Of a stretch of 64,000 bases of DNA, positions 18,860 to 27,800 are shown in pieces. A model generated the notes under the pieces. It was given only the letters and a program-made list of their open reading frames with translations, was not told the origin of the DNA and searched no databases. The position numbers were made by a program, and so were the translations under genes. Origin of the DNA: Porphyromonas catoniae ATCC 51270 (GTDB taxonomy: Bacteria > Bacteroidota > Bacteroidia > Bacteroidales > Porphyromonadaceae); NCBI RefSeq assembly GCF_000565015.1, contig NZ_JDFF01000025.1, forward strand, positions 62,001 through 126,000. The letters are read 5' to 3'. Each line of letters opens with the position of its first letter. Position 1 is the stretch's first letter.

Positions 18860-19840
18860 ATGAGCAACGTATTCGCCCAAAACGCAGACTATCTATTCAT
18901 GATAGGACATGCGACAAAAGCCCCATCTGGGCATAATACCCAGCCATGGTCATTTAAAATTAGTGAATCAGAGATAGATATTTATCCTGACTTCACAAGA
19001 GCACTACCCGTCGTAGACCCAGACAACCGAGAGCTCTTCGTCAGCCTTGGTTGCGCAGTCGAGAACCTATGTATAGCAGCCAGCCACAAAGGATATAGCA
19101 CCCATGTGGTGGTTACTGGAAGTGGCGTCATAAAAATCATGCTTTCGCAAGACTCCACGCCCAACGAGCCTTCCTCCTTATTTCCCCAAATACCGATACG
19201 GCAAACAAATCGAAGCCTCTATAATGGGCAAATCATACCCGATGATGATATAGCTTCACTAGAGAGCATCGATACAGAGGCTGACGTGAGCGTACACTTC
19301 TTTAGGATTGGCTCACCAGAATATGAGATCATCTCCAATATGGTGTATCGGGGAAATAGCCTGCAATTAAACAACAGAGCGTTTAAGCGAGAACTGCAAC
19401 ACTGGATGCGCTACAACAAAAAGCACCAGGACGCAACGTACGATGGGTTGAGCTACGCTGTCTTCGGAGCACCCAACATCCCCCGTTTCATCGCCAAGCC
19501 AATCATCAGTAGCATCATCAATGAGAAGTCCCAGAACAAAACAGACCGGAAGAAAATAGCATCCTCTTCTCATTTTATTCTACTCACGACTTCGGACAAC
19601 ACGATTGAGCAGTGGGTAAACTTAGGGAGGACTCTAGAGCGCATCCTACTGAAGACCACCGAAATGGGCATTGCACACGCCTACCTGAACCAGCCGAACG
19701 AATCCAGCGAATTGGCCTTGGAAATGGCGCAAAAGCTCGGCATCCCCAATGAATATCCCACCATACTCATCCGTGTCGGCTATGGGAAAAAGATGCCGTA
19801 TTCATTGAGAAGAGCTATAGAATCCTGTATTCTTGGCTAA
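18860..19840 (+). CDS. Nitroreductase-fold protein, Acg/TM-nitroreductase-like
   Basis: 326 residues, longer than the classic 200-residue nitroreductases. The N-terminus ADYLFMIGHATKAPSGHNTQPWSFKISESEIDIYPDFTRALPVVDPDNRELFVSLGCAVENLCIAA is typical of the Acg-like FMN-binding family, in which two nitroreductase halves are fused. Near the C-terminus is ERILLKTTEMGIAHAYLNQPNE, then a final VGYGKKMPYSLRR (about 310), the usual 'R.GYg..p..s.RR' ending. The likely role is FMN-dependent reduction or flavin sequestration; the substrate is unknown. The gene stands alone between repeat array B and the CCTATAGG array and is not in an operon. Confidence 0.85.
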   Translation: MSNVFAQNADYLFMIGHATKAPSGHNTQPWSFKISESEIDIYPDFTRALPVVDPDNRELFVSLGCAVENLCIAASHKGYSTHVVVTGSGVIKIMLSQDSTPNEPSSLFPQIPIRQTNRSLYNGQIIPDDDIASLESIDTEADVSVHFFRIGSPEYEIISNMVYRGNSLQLNNRAFKRELQHWMRYNKKHQDATYDGLSYAVFGAPNIPRFIAKPIISSIINEKSQNKTDRKKIASSSHFILLTTSDNTIEQWVNLGRTLERILLKTTEMGIAHAYLNQPNESSELALEMAQKLGIPNEYPTILIRVGYGKKMPYSLRRAIESCILG

Positions 19841-19960
19841 GCCTCTCCAAGCACCTAAGGAGTGTCTACCATCAGCCGCCCCCTCCCCTACCCCAGCGCA
19901 AGACAAACGATCAACCCTTTCTCGCAAAGGCCAATGCTTGACCGCCGTAAGAGACCTAAA

Positions 19961-20070
19961 ATTACCCTATAGGAGAAACTGTATTATCCTATAGGAGAAA
20001 TGAAATTACCCTATAAGAGAACGAAAGTTGTCCTATAGGGTAATTTCATTTCTCTTATAGGGCCATCTAG
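19961..20070 (+). repeat. Second repeat family: five 22-bp units centred on CCTATAGG
   Basis: Units start at 19961, 19983, 20005, 20027 and 20049, exactly 22 bp apart. Units 1-3 read TTACCCTATAGGAGAAA with small changes. Units 4 and 5 are the same motif reversed (CCTATAGGGTAATTTC, TTTCTCTTATAGGG). The array has the same five-unit architecture with a terminal polarity switch as the GAGTTACCATAACTC arrays, but unrelated sequence. It lies in the 19841-20252 gap between two + strand genes. Confidence 0.85.
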
Positions 20071-20142
20071 AGTTGGGCAGTATCTCAACACAAGTCATAG
20101 TAGCCACCACCCCGACGACAGAATGGAGAATTAAGGCTTTCG

Positions 20143-20150
20143 TATCTTTG
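20143..20150 (+). promoter_or_regulatory. Bacteroidota -7 element TATCTTTG before polA
   Basis: TATCTTTG lies about 100 bp before the preferred polA start at 20253. Confidence 0.6.
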
Positions 20151-20252
20151 TGATGGGGTGTAGACGGAGACTAGAGTACACTTTTCACATAGAAGTAGCT
20201 ATTGAACAAAACTCCATACAGCCCTCTCTTCCACTTTTTACCCTACATATTC

Positions 20253-23012
20253 ATGCCACAGCGACTATTCCTACTCGATGCTTACGCCCTAATCTATCGG
20301 GCATACTATGCCTTCATCAAGGCTCCTCGTATCGATAGCCAGGGACGAAATACCAGTGCTATCTTTGGCTTCGTGCTGATGCTGGAGGACCTGCTGGGGA
20401 AGGAACAGCCCGATGAGCTCGCCGTGGTCTTCGACCCTGCGGGCGGGACGTTCCGCCACAGAGAGTACCCCGACTACAAGGCTCAGCGAGAGGAGACCCC
20501 CGAGGGGATACGTATCGCCGTACCCATCATCCGCCAGCTCCTAGAGGCCTACCGCATCCCCACTGTGGAGGTGGCAGACTACGAAGCCGATGACGTCATC
20601 GGGACACTGAGCCATAGGGCAGCGAGTGCAGGGCGAGAGGTCTATATGGTCACCCCCGACAAGGACTACGGCCAGCTCGTCACGGAGCACGTCCGGATGT
20701 ATCGCCCGATGCAGGGCGGTGGCTACGAGGTGTGGGGGGAGAAGGAGATACTGGAGAAGTTCGGACTCAGTTCTACCAAGCAGGTCATCGACTACCTAGC
20801 CCTTCTGGGGGACAAGGTGGATAATATCCCTGGGTGCAAAGGCATCGGGGAGAAGGGAGCGCAGAAACTCCTAGCTGAATATGGCTCGGTGGAGAACCTC
20901 CTAGCACACGCTAGCGAGATCAAGGGGGCTACGGGTAAGAAGCTCCTAGAGGGCGAGGCAGACATTCGCCTATCCTACTACTTGGCTACCATCCGCACCG
21001 ATGTGCCCCTGGACTACACCCCAGGAGACTATCAGAGGGCAGAGAAGGATGAGGAGGCCGTGCGTCGCCTCTTCGAGGAGCTAGAGTTTCGCACGCTCCT
21101 GAGTCGGGTGCTTGGCAAGTCGCCTGCGCCCGCCAAGGCTAAGCCCACCCTTCCCCCAGATGACCTCTTTGCCAGCCTAGAGGAGACGGAGGAAGCTGAC
21201 ACTCCAGCCCCGACGACGATCCCCCCAATGCGGATCGAGGTACTTCGTGCCGAGACGCTCCCTGCCTTCCTAGAGCGAGCACGAGGGGCGAAGGTGCTTA
21301 CCCTAGATACCGAGACGACGAGTGTCGATGCTCTGAGGGCAGAGCTGGTGGCCGTTACCTTTGCCTTCGATGCTGAGACTACCTATTACCTCGATGTCCC
21401 TCAGGGAAGAGAGGAGGCTTGCGAGCTACTGGGGCAACTTGCCCCGATCCTTCAGCAAGCGAGCACCCTCAAGGTAGGGCAAAACCTCAAGTATGACCTG
21501 CAGGTACTCCGTTCGTATGGTGTGGAGGTCGAGGGGCCTCTCTTCGACACCATGATCGCCCACTATCTCCTCTATCCCGATATGCGTCACGGCTTGGACG
21601 AGCTGGCGGACAAGTTCCTCGGGTATAAGATGATGTCCTTTGAGGAGATGATCGCCCCACAGAGCCCTCGGCAGTTTGATCTACGTCAGGTTGAGCCCGC
21701 TCGCCTCCAGTTCTACGCAGCCGAGGACACGCACATCACCTACCTACTCTACGAGTACCTCTATGAGCGACTGGAGAAGGCTGGGCTCATGAAGCTCTTT
21801 ACAGAGGTGGAGATGCCTCTGGTGAAGGTCCTCCTAGGGATGGAGCGAGAGGGGGTAAGGCTAGACAAGTCCTGCCTCGACCGTCAGGCGGGTGAGCTAC
21901 AAGGGGAGCTGGCTCGTCTCGAGGGTGAGATCAGTCTCCTGCTCGGGCATAGCATCAATGTCAATAGCAGTCGGCAGGTAGGCGAAGCCCTCTTCGACGA
22001 ACTGCAGATTGTGGAGAAGGCCAAAAAGACAAAGACTGGTGGCTATACCACCAGCGAAGAGGTGCTGGAGAAGCTCCGAGACAAGCACCCTGTGGTAGAG
22101 AAGATCCTCGACTACCGAGGAGTGAAGAAGCTCCTCAGTACCTACGTAGAGGCGCTCCCTGAGCTGGTCTACCCAGATGGGAAGATCCACACATCCTTTA
22201 ACCAAACCATTGCGGCTACGGGTCGTCTCTCCAGCAGTAATCCTAACATCCAGAATATCCCCATCCGTACCCCCGAGGGACGAGCCATCCGTGAAGCCTT
22301 CGTCCCCGAGGAGGGCTGTACGTTCCTCAGTGCCGACTATTCGCAGATCGAGCTTCGTCTGATGGCGCACTTCAGCGAAGACCCTGCACTGATCGAGGCC
22401 TTCCGTTCGGGTCAAGACGTGCATCAGGCGACAGCTGCCAAGATCTACGGCCTGAGCCACGGCGAGGTGTCGGCAGATATGCGCCGAAGGGCTAAGACAG
22501 CCAACTTCGGGATCATCTACGGCATCTCCGCCTTTGGGCTGAGCGAACGTCTCTCCATCCCACGGCGAGAGGCCAAGGAACTGATTGATGGCTACTTCGC
22601 CTCCTACCCAGGTGTAGCCCGCTATATGACTGAGGTCGTCGAGGAGGCTAAGAAGCGAGGCTATGTGACGACCCTCCTCGGCCGTCGCCGTCTCCTGCCC
22701 GACATCAATAGCGCCAACGCAGTGGTACGTGGCTATGCGGAGCGAAATGCAATCAACGCTCCCCTACAAGGCTCCGCTGCCGACCTCATCAAGATAGCGA
22801 TGATTCGCCTAGAGCAGGCCATCCGTGAGCGAGGCCTTCGCAGTAGGATGATCCTGCAGGTACATGACGAACTGAACTTCAACGTCCCCCTCTCCGAGCT
22901 CCCCGAGATGACCTCCCTCGTACGTGAGGTGATGGAGTCCGTCTATCCCGACCTACGTGTGCCCCTCGAGGTAAGTATCGGGCATGGTGCCAACTGGCTC
23001 GAGGCACACTAA
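20253..23012 (+). CDS. polA: DNA polymerase I
   Basis: 919 residues from ATG 20253. An earlier in-frame ATG at 20202 adds 17 residues unlike the family N-terminus; MPQRLFLLDAYALIYRAYYAF matches it directly. Three domains are intact. The 5'-nuclease (about 1-290) carries VADYEADDVIG and PDKDYGQLV. The 3'-5' exonuclease (about 335-530) has LTLDTETTS with its DxE and later YAAEDTHITYLLYEYL, so proofreading residues are present. The polymerase (about 550-919) carries FLSADYSQIELRLMAHFSED (motif A), RRRAKTANFGIIYGISAFGL (O-helix) and ILQVHDELNF (motif C). It acts in repair and Okazaki-fragment maturation. The protease gene follows with a 44-bp gap and may be co-transcribed. Confidence 0.97.
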   Translation: MPQRLFLLDAYALIYRAYYAFIKAPRIDSQGRNTSAIFGFVLMLEDLLGKEQPDELAVVFDPAGGTFRHREYPDYKAQREETPEGIRIAVPIIRQLLEAYRIPTVEVADYEADDVIGTLSHRAASAGREVYMVTPDKDYGQLVTEHVRMYRPMQGGGYEVWGEKEILEKFGLSSTKQVIDYLALLGDKVDNIPGCKGIGEKGAQKLLAEYGSVENLLAHASEIKGATGKKLLEGEADIRLSYYLATIRTDVPLDYTPGDYQRAEKDEEAVRRLFEELEFRTLLSRVLGKSPAPAKAKPTLPPDDLFASLEETEEADTPAPTTIPPMRIEVLRAETLPAFLERARGAKVLTLDTETTSVDALRAELVAVTFAFDAETTYYLDVPQGREEACELLGQLAPILQQASTLKVGQNLKYDLQVLRSYGVEVEGPLFDTMIAHYLLYPDMRHGLDELADKFLGYKMMSFEEMIAPQSPRQFDLRQVEPARLQFYAAEDTHITYLLYEYLYERLEKAGLMKLFTEVEMPLVKVLLGMEREGVRLDKSCLDRQAGELQGELARLEGEISLLLGHSINVNSSRQVGEALFDELQIVEKAKKTKTGGYTTSEEVLEKLRDKHPVVEKILDYRGVKKLLSTYVEALPELVYPDGKIHTSFNQTIAATGRLSSSNPNIQNIPIRTPEGRAIREAFVPEEGCTFLSADYSQIELRLMAHFSEDPALIEAFRSGQDVHQATAAKIYGLSHGEVSADMRRRAKTANFGIIYGISAFGLSERLSIPRREAKELIDGYFASYPGVARYMTEVVEEAKKRGYVTTLLGRRRLLPDINSANAVVRGYAERNAINAPLQGSAADLIKIAMIRLEQAIRERGLRSRMILQVHDELNFNVPLSELPEMTSLVREVMESVYPDLRVPLEVSIGHGANWLEAH

Positions 23013-23056
23013 GGCCTCCCCCTTCCCTAGATCCCAACTAAATGACACATCATACT

Positions 23057-26000
23057 ATGGCACGAAAGATCCTCCTTACTCTTACGCTCCTTAGCTCGGT
23101 GTCGCTCGTGAGCCTAGCCCGAGAGGAGCGTCCCCTTTGGCTTCGCTACCCTGCGATCTCGCCCGATGGGACAAAGGTTGCCTTTACCTATCAGGGTGAC
23201 CTCTACACCGTCCCTACCTCTGGGGGCGATGCCCTGCGGCTTACCTCGGGTAGTGCCTACGAGTGCCACCCCGTCTGGTCGCCTGACGGGAAGCAGATCG
23301 CCTTCACGAGTGACCGAAATAACAGCGGGACGAACATCTACATTATCCCTGCCACCGGGGGCGAAGCTCGCCAGCTGACGACCCATTCGGGGACGGAGAT
23401 CCCCTATGCCTTCACACCCGATGGCACGCATGTGCTTTTCAAGGCACATATCCAGGATCCTGCCCACTCCGCCCTCTTCCCTACCTCTATCTTGACTGAG
23501 GTCTATCGGGTATCCGTCCGAGGAGGAGCACGCCCCGAGCTCCTACTAGCTACGCCCGCAGAGGCGATCAGCATGAGTGGGGATGGTCGGCGCATCCTCT
23601 ATCAGGACATCAAGGGCTTTGAGAACGAATGGCGCAAGCATCATACCTCCTCTGTGGCTCGTGACCTCGTGGAGTATGATCTGGACAAGAAGACCTACCG
23701 CTACGTCCTACAGCACCCCGCGGAGGATCGCAACCCACTCTATGCTCCTGATGGGAAGAAGCTCTACTTCCTCAGTGAGCGAGGTGGAGGCTCGATGAAC
23801 GTCTATGAGGGAGACCTCTCGGCAGGGAGCACCGAGGCCAGGGCTCTGACTCGCCTCAAAGGTGATCCCGTACGTTTCCTATCTGTGTCGAAGGGGGGGC
23901 TACTAGCCTTCGGCTACGCTGGTGAGCTATATACCCTCACCCCAGGCAAGGAACCCCAACGCATCTCTGTGCGCATCACCAAGGACAGGGAGAGTGACGA
24001 GCAGCTCCACCTCTCTATGTCTCGCTCCCTAGGCTCCTCGGCGGTCTCACCAGATGGGAAGCAGATCGCCTTCCTCTCACGTGGGGATATATTCGTCACT
24101 TCGGCAGACCATAGCACGACGAAGCAGGTGACTCATGGCTCGTTCACGGGTCGTGGGATGACCTTCGGTGCGGACAACCGCACACTGGTCTATGCCTCTA
24201 CGAAGGAGGGCTCTTGGGAACTCTATCGGGCACGCATCGGACGTAGTGAGGATCCCAACTTCCCCAATGCAACGAATATCATCGAGGAGAAGCTCTCCCT
24301 CGGGGTGAAGGGAGAGAAGATGTACCCTCAGTTCTCTCCCGATGGCAAGGAGCTCGCCTTTGTGCTGGATCGCTCCAAACTTATGGTCTATAACCTACAG
24401 ACGAAGCAGCTGCGTACCATCACCGACGGCTCCCAGCACCACGAACGTTCGGGAGGCATAGACTACACTTGGTCTCCTGATGGACATTGGTTCGCTCTGC
24501 AGTATGTCGCTCGGGCACATGCCCCCTATAGTGATATAGGGATTGTCAGCGCAGAGGGAGGTAAGCCTGTCTTCAACATCACCAATAGCGGCTACTTCAA
24601 CACCTCCCCTCGTTGGTCGCAGGATGGCAAGGCGCTTACCTATATGACCGACCGCTATGGGATGCGTAACCACGCCTCATGGGGCTCGGAGAATGACGTG
24701 ATGATCGTCTTCCTCACCCGCAAGGGGTACGAACGCTACCGCATGACCGACGAGGAGCGTGAGCTCCTGGACGAAGCAGAGAAGCAGGCCAAGGCAAAGG
24801 CTAAGACCGACTCTACCAAGACCACTAAGGCCAAGCCCGAACCTGTCCAGCTGGAGCTAGAGGGGATAGAGGATCGCATTGTCCGCCTTACTCCTAATTC
24901 CTCTTCGCTCGCAGACGCTATTCTCTCTCCCGACGGGAAGAAGCTCTATTACTTTGCCTCGCACGAAGGGGGCTATGACCTTTGGGTACATGACCTCCTC
25001 AAGCACAAGACCCAGCTACAGAAGAAGCTCGACCTAAGCTCTCCCTTCTTTGACAAGGACAAGGAGGGTAAGACGCTCTTCATCCTCGGCAGCAGTCCCC
25101 AGAAGCTCGACCCGAAGAACGACGCACTGAAGGCGATCACGATCTCGGGCTCTCGCTCCATCGACCGCGTTAAGGAGCGTGAGGCGATGTACGAGGAAGT
25201 CGTACGTGAGGAGGCGGCTCGCTTCTACCGTACAGATATGCATGGTGTGGACTGGGCACAACTGACGAAGCACTACCGCCAGTTCCTCCCCCACATCACC
25301 ACGAGCCAAGACTTCGCCGAGATGCTTAGCGAGCTACTTGGCGAGCTGAATGTCTCGCACACGGGTGGACGCTATCGTGCATCGGGCCCTGGCTTCCCCA
25401 CGGCAGAGCTAGGGCTCTTCCTCTCCTCGCCCAGCCGAGGGGATGGGCTACGTGTGGACGAGGTCGTAGCAGGAGGTCCCTTTGATGTCTCCTGGAGCAA
25501 GCTCCGAGCTGGTGCGCTCATCATCGGGATCGATGGCACGCCAATCAAGGAAGGCCAGGACTACTTCCCACTGCTCAATGACAAGGTAGGTAAGCGTGTA
25601 CTTATCACGTTCTGTACGGCAGGGGGAGAGACCATCGAGGAAGTCATCCGCCCCATCTCTCAGGGTGCGCTCTCCTCGCTCCTCTACAAGCGTTGGATCC
25701 GTCAGCGTGCTAGCGAGGTCGAGCGTCTCTCGGGTGGACGTCTAGGCTATGTCCATATCCCTTCGATGGGAGACCCCAGCTTCCGTAACGTCTATTCCGA
25801 TGTCTTGGGTAAGTATTATGGTAAGAAGGGGATCGTCATAGACATCCGCTACAATGGTGGGGGAAGGCTCCACGAGGATATTGAGGTGTTCTTCTCGGGT
25901 AAGAAGTATCTCCAGCAGGTCGTCCGTGGTAAGGACTACTGTGAGATGCCTAGCAGACGATGGAACCACCCCTCCGTAATGGTTACCTGCGAAGCCGACT

Positions 26001-26293
26001 ATAGCAATGCTCACGGCTCGCCTTGGGTCTATCAGCACCAGGGCATAGGGAAGGTCGTAGGGATGCCCGTACCAGGCACTATGACGAGCGTCAATTGGGA
26101 TACCCTCCTAGACCCAGCACTTTACTATGGGATCCCAGCCGTAGGCTATCTGACTGCTGATGGTAAGTATCTGGAGAATACCGAGATGATCCCAGATGTC
26201 GTTGTGCCACTAGAGCCACACAAGGTACTGCAGGGACACGACACACAGCTCGAGCGAGCCGTAGAGGTCTTGCTGAGTGAAGTGAAGAAGTAG
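23057..26293 (+). CDS. Secreted tricorn-like S41 protease (beta-propeller plus PDZ plus S41)
   Basis: 1078 residues from ATG 23057 (an ATG at 23042 adds five residues). A signal peptide (ARKILLTLTLLSSVSLVSLA) is followed by many WD40/PD40-type repeats of the form 'ISPDGTKVAF', 'WSPDGKQIAFTSDR' and 'FSPDGKELAFV', spanning about residues 30-500 and again 600-690. A charged spacer rich in K, A and E lies at about 575-600. The helical and PDZ parts are at about 720-850. The S41 catalytic domain is C-terminal, with KGIVIDIRYNGGG (about 935), then CEADYSNAHGSPWVY (about 985), where the serine after NAHG is a nucleophile candidate (canonical S41 is SNAEG/SdaE). This is tricorn protease architecture with an export signal, so it probably acts in the periplasm or outside on oligopeptides, which suits an asaccharolytic peptide feeder. 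Confidence 0.9.
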   Translation: MARKILLTLTLLSSVSLVSLAREERPLWLRYPAISPDGTKVAFTYQGDLYTVPTSGGDALRLTSGSAYECHPVWSPDGKQIAFTSDRNNSGTNIYIIPATGGEARQLTTHSGTEIPYAFTPDGTHVLFKAHIQDPAHSALFPTSILTEVYRVSVRGGARPELLLATPAEAISMSGDGRRILYQDIKGFENEWRKHHTSSVARDLVEYDLDKKTYRYVLQHPAEDRNPLYAPDGKKLYFLSERGGGSMNVYEGDLSAGSTEARALTRLKGDPVRFLSVSKGGLLAFGYAGELYTLTPGKEPQRISVRITKDRESDEQLHLSMSRSLGSSAVSPDGKQIAFLSRGDIFVTSADHSTTKQVTHGSFTGRGMTFGADNRTLVYASTKEGSWELYRARIGRSEDPNFPNATNIIEEKLSLGVKGEKMYPQFSPDGKELAFVLDRSKLMVYNLQTKQLRTITDGSQHHERSGGIDYTWSPDGHWFALQYVARAHAPYSDIGIVSAEGGKPVFNITNSGYFNTSPRWSQDGKALTYMTDRYGMRNHASWGSENDVMIVFLTRKGYERYRMTDEERELLDEAEKQAKAKAKTDSTKTTKAKPEPVQLELEGIEDRIVRLTPNSSSLADAILSPDGKKLYYFASHEGGYDLWVHDLLKHKTQLQKKLDLSSPFFDKDKEGKTLFILGSSPQKLDPKNDALKAITISGSRSIDRVKEREAMYEEVVREEAARFYRTDMHGVDWAQLTKHYRQFLPHITTSQDFAEMLSELLGELNVSHTGGRYRASGPGFPTAELGLFLSSPSRGDGLRVDEVVAGGPFDVSWSKLRAGALIIGIDGTPIKEGQDYFPLLNDKVGKRVLITFCTAGGETIEEVIRPISQGALSSLLYKRWIRQRASEVERLSGGRLGYVHIPSMGDPSFRNVYSDVLGKYYGKKGIVIDIRYNGGGRLHEDIEVFFSGKKYLQQVVRGKDYCEMPSRRWNHPSVMVTCEADYSNAHGSPWVYQHQGIGKVVGMPVPGTMTSVNWDTLLDPALYYGIPAVGYLTADGKYLENTEMIPDVVVPLEPHKVLQGHDTQLERAVEVLLSEVKK

Positions 26294-26344
26294 CCTCTCG
26301 ACCTTTTGAGCTCACCCCTCCCACATACAGATTTTGCCCCCCTT

Positions 26345-26509
26345 ACAAACGCCCTAGACACGGGGGATATAAGAGGGGAATCAAAGAGTTACTATAAGTC
26401 GCTCAAACGAGTTACCACAACTCTCCTCGACGAGTTACCATAACTCGTTTGAGCGAGTTGTGGTAACTCTTTATGACGACTTATGGCAACTCGTCTCTTC
26501 TCTGTTTTT
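26345..26509 (+). repeat. Array C: five 23-bp pseudo-palindromic units with leader and tail
   Basis: Units start at 26386, 26409, 26432, 26455 and 26478. The centres are ACTAT, ACCAC, ACCAT, GTGGT and ATGGC, so two units at the end are inverted. The leader ACAAACGCCCTAGACACGGG starts at 26345, 41 bp before unit 1, matching the leader of array A at almost the same distance. The tail is CTCTGTTTTT, ending at 26509. It lies between the protease gene and the tRNA-Leu promoter. Confidence 0.9.
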
Positions 26510-26588
26510 CACCCTTCGTATTTTCTTCCCTCTGAAAAGGTTGTGGAGCCTATACCGAGATGCGCGCGGAGGATGCTTGATCCTCTGA

Positions 26589-26619
26589 TTTGGTAGTATC
26601 AGATTTTGTTGTACCTTTG
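26589..26619 (+). promoter_or_regulatory. Canonical Bacteroidota promoter of the tRNA-Leu pair
   Basis: TTTG (26589-26592), 19-bp spacer, TACCTTTG (26612-26619). This is the best match to the -33/-7 consensus in the window. Transcription would start about 10 bp before the first tRNA. Confidence 0.8.
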
Positions 26620-26635
26620 CAGGGCAAACGGGTCA

Positions 26636-26718
26636 GCCCAGGTGGCGGAATTGGTAGACGCGCTCGTTTCAGGTGCGAGTGTTCAAAAGACGTGCAGGTT
26701 CGATTCCTGTCCTGGGCA
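26636..26718 (+). tRNA. tRNA-Leu (anticodon CAG)
   Basis: The acceptor stem GCCCAGG (26636-26642) pairs with CCTGGGC (26711-26717), with discriminator A. D-arm GCGGAATTGGTAGACGC and a T-arm with GGTTCGATTCC are present. The long variable arm is that of a class II tRNA. The anticodon stem CTCGT/GCGAG encloses the loop TTCAGGT, giving CAG. CCA is not encoded. Confidence 0.92.
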
Positions 26719-26758
26719 CTCCTGAAGAAGAGAGTCTATCGTTTGCAAGACTTCAAAT

Positions 26759-26842
26759 ACGCGGGTGGTGAAATTGGTAGACACGCTACTTTGAGGGGGT
26801 AGTGCCGGTTACGGCGTGTGAGTTCAAATCTCATCCCGCGTA
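26759..26842 (+). tRNA. tRNA-Leu (anticodon GAG)
   Basis: The acceptor ACGCGGG (26759-26765) pairs with CCCGCGT (26835-26841), with discriminator A. The D-arm is GTGAAATTGGTAGACAC and there is a long variable arm. The anticodon stem CTACT/GGTAG encloses TTGAGGG, giving GAG. The T-loop reads TTCAAAT. It is 40 bp after the first tRNA-Leu and shares its promoter. Confidence 0.92.
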
Positions 26843-26850
26843 CACGATTT

Positions 26851-26900
26851 AGAGCGAGACTCATCTAAGAGTAATCTTAGCGAGTCTCGCTCTCGTTTTA
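26851..26900 (+). terminator. Terminator of the tRNA-Leu pair
   Basis: Perfect 12-bp stem (26851-26862 with 26882-26893), then CGTTTTATC. It ends just before ispE. Confidence 0.8.
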
Positions 26901-26907
26901 TCCCTTA

Positions 26908-27750
26908 ATGGACTTCGTTATGATCGTTCACCCCAATGCGAAGATTAACCTTGGTCTCTTCATCGTCGGAAGACGAGAGGATGGCTATCACCTGCTTGAG
27001 ACAGGCTTCCTGCCTGTCCCTCTCTGCGACACCCTCGAGATTAACTATGCTGAGGGTAGGGAGGAGGTGCTGGAGATCTCAGGCGGAGTAGAAACGGGCA
27101 CCATACGCAACAACCTAGTGCTACGTGCTGTATGCGCCTTACGTGAGGAGCATACATTCCCCGCTCTCCACCTTCGTCTGAAAAAGGTCATCCCTTCGGG
27201 CGCAGGACTAGGTGGAGGATCAGCAGATGCGTCCTTTACACTCCGTGCTATTTGTGAGCTTTGCGACTTAGACCTTTCTCTAGAGGAGTTGGAGCGTATC
27301 GCCCTCAGACTCGGAGCTGACTGTCCCATCTTCATACAGAATAAGCCACAGGTAGGTCGTGGGGTAGGGGAGCAGCTCTCACCGATAGATGTCTCACACC
27401 TGCGAGGGCTCTACCTGACAATCATAAAGCCAGACCTACACATCGCTACGGCAGAAGCCTTCCAAGGCTTACGTTCCGTCGGCCCCAAGCCCTACACGAT
27501 AGAGGAAGTACTCACCTCACCAGTGGCAGACTGGCAGGATCGGCTCATCAATGACTTTGAGTATAGCCTCTTCCCTAAATATCCAGAGTTAAAGGAAATC
27601 AAAGACCTACTCTATGCTGAAGGGGCAACCTTTGCCTCGCTCTCTGGCTCAGGCTCATCACTCTATGCGCTCTCCTACGAGCCACTGCCACTGACAAAAC
27701 TAGAGGCTCCAAGGCGGTTTATTTGGCAGGAGAAGCTCCCTCTTACCTAA
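26908..27750 (+). CDS. ispE: 4-diphosphocytidyl-2-C-methyl-D-erythritol kinase
   Basis: 280 residues. GHMP-family kinase of the non-mevalonate isoprenoid pathway, phosphorylating CDP-ME on its 2-hydroxyl. Visible motifs are HPNAKINLGLFIVGRREDGYHLLET near the N-terminus, the ATP-binding glycine-rich loop IPSGAGLGGGSADASF (about 95-110), DCPIFI (about 135) and ASLSGSGSSLYAL (about 240). ATG 26920 (MIVHPNAKINL) is an equally plausible start and fits the family slightly better. It lies immediately after the tRNA terminator, leaving little room for a separate promoter; read-through or a promoter within the hairpin region is likely. Confidence 0.96.
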   Translation: MDFVMIVHPNAKINLGLFIVGRREDGYHLLETGFLPVPLCDTLEINYAEGREEVLEISGGVETGTIRNNLVLRAVCALREEHTFPALHLRLKKVIPSGAGLGGGSADASFTLRAICELCDLDLSLEELERIALRLGADCPIFIQNKPQVGRGVGEQLSPIDVSHLRGLYLTIIKPDLHIATAEAFQGLRSVGPKPYTIEEVLTSPVADWQDRLINDFEYSLFPKYPELKEIKDLLYAEGATFASLSGSGSSLYALSYEPLPLTKLEAPRRFIWQEKLPLT

Positions 27751-27770
27751 GAAAGTTGGAGAAAAAGCGG

Positions 27771-27778
27771 TACATTTG
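27771..27778 (+). promoter_or_regulatory. Bacteroidota -7 element TACATTTG before the DEAD-box helicase
   Basis: TACATTTG, with a TTG at 27756-27758, 23 bp before the ATG at 27801. The leader would be very short. Confidence 0.55.
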
Positions 27779-27800
27779 CCTATAATTCGATATTCTGGAT

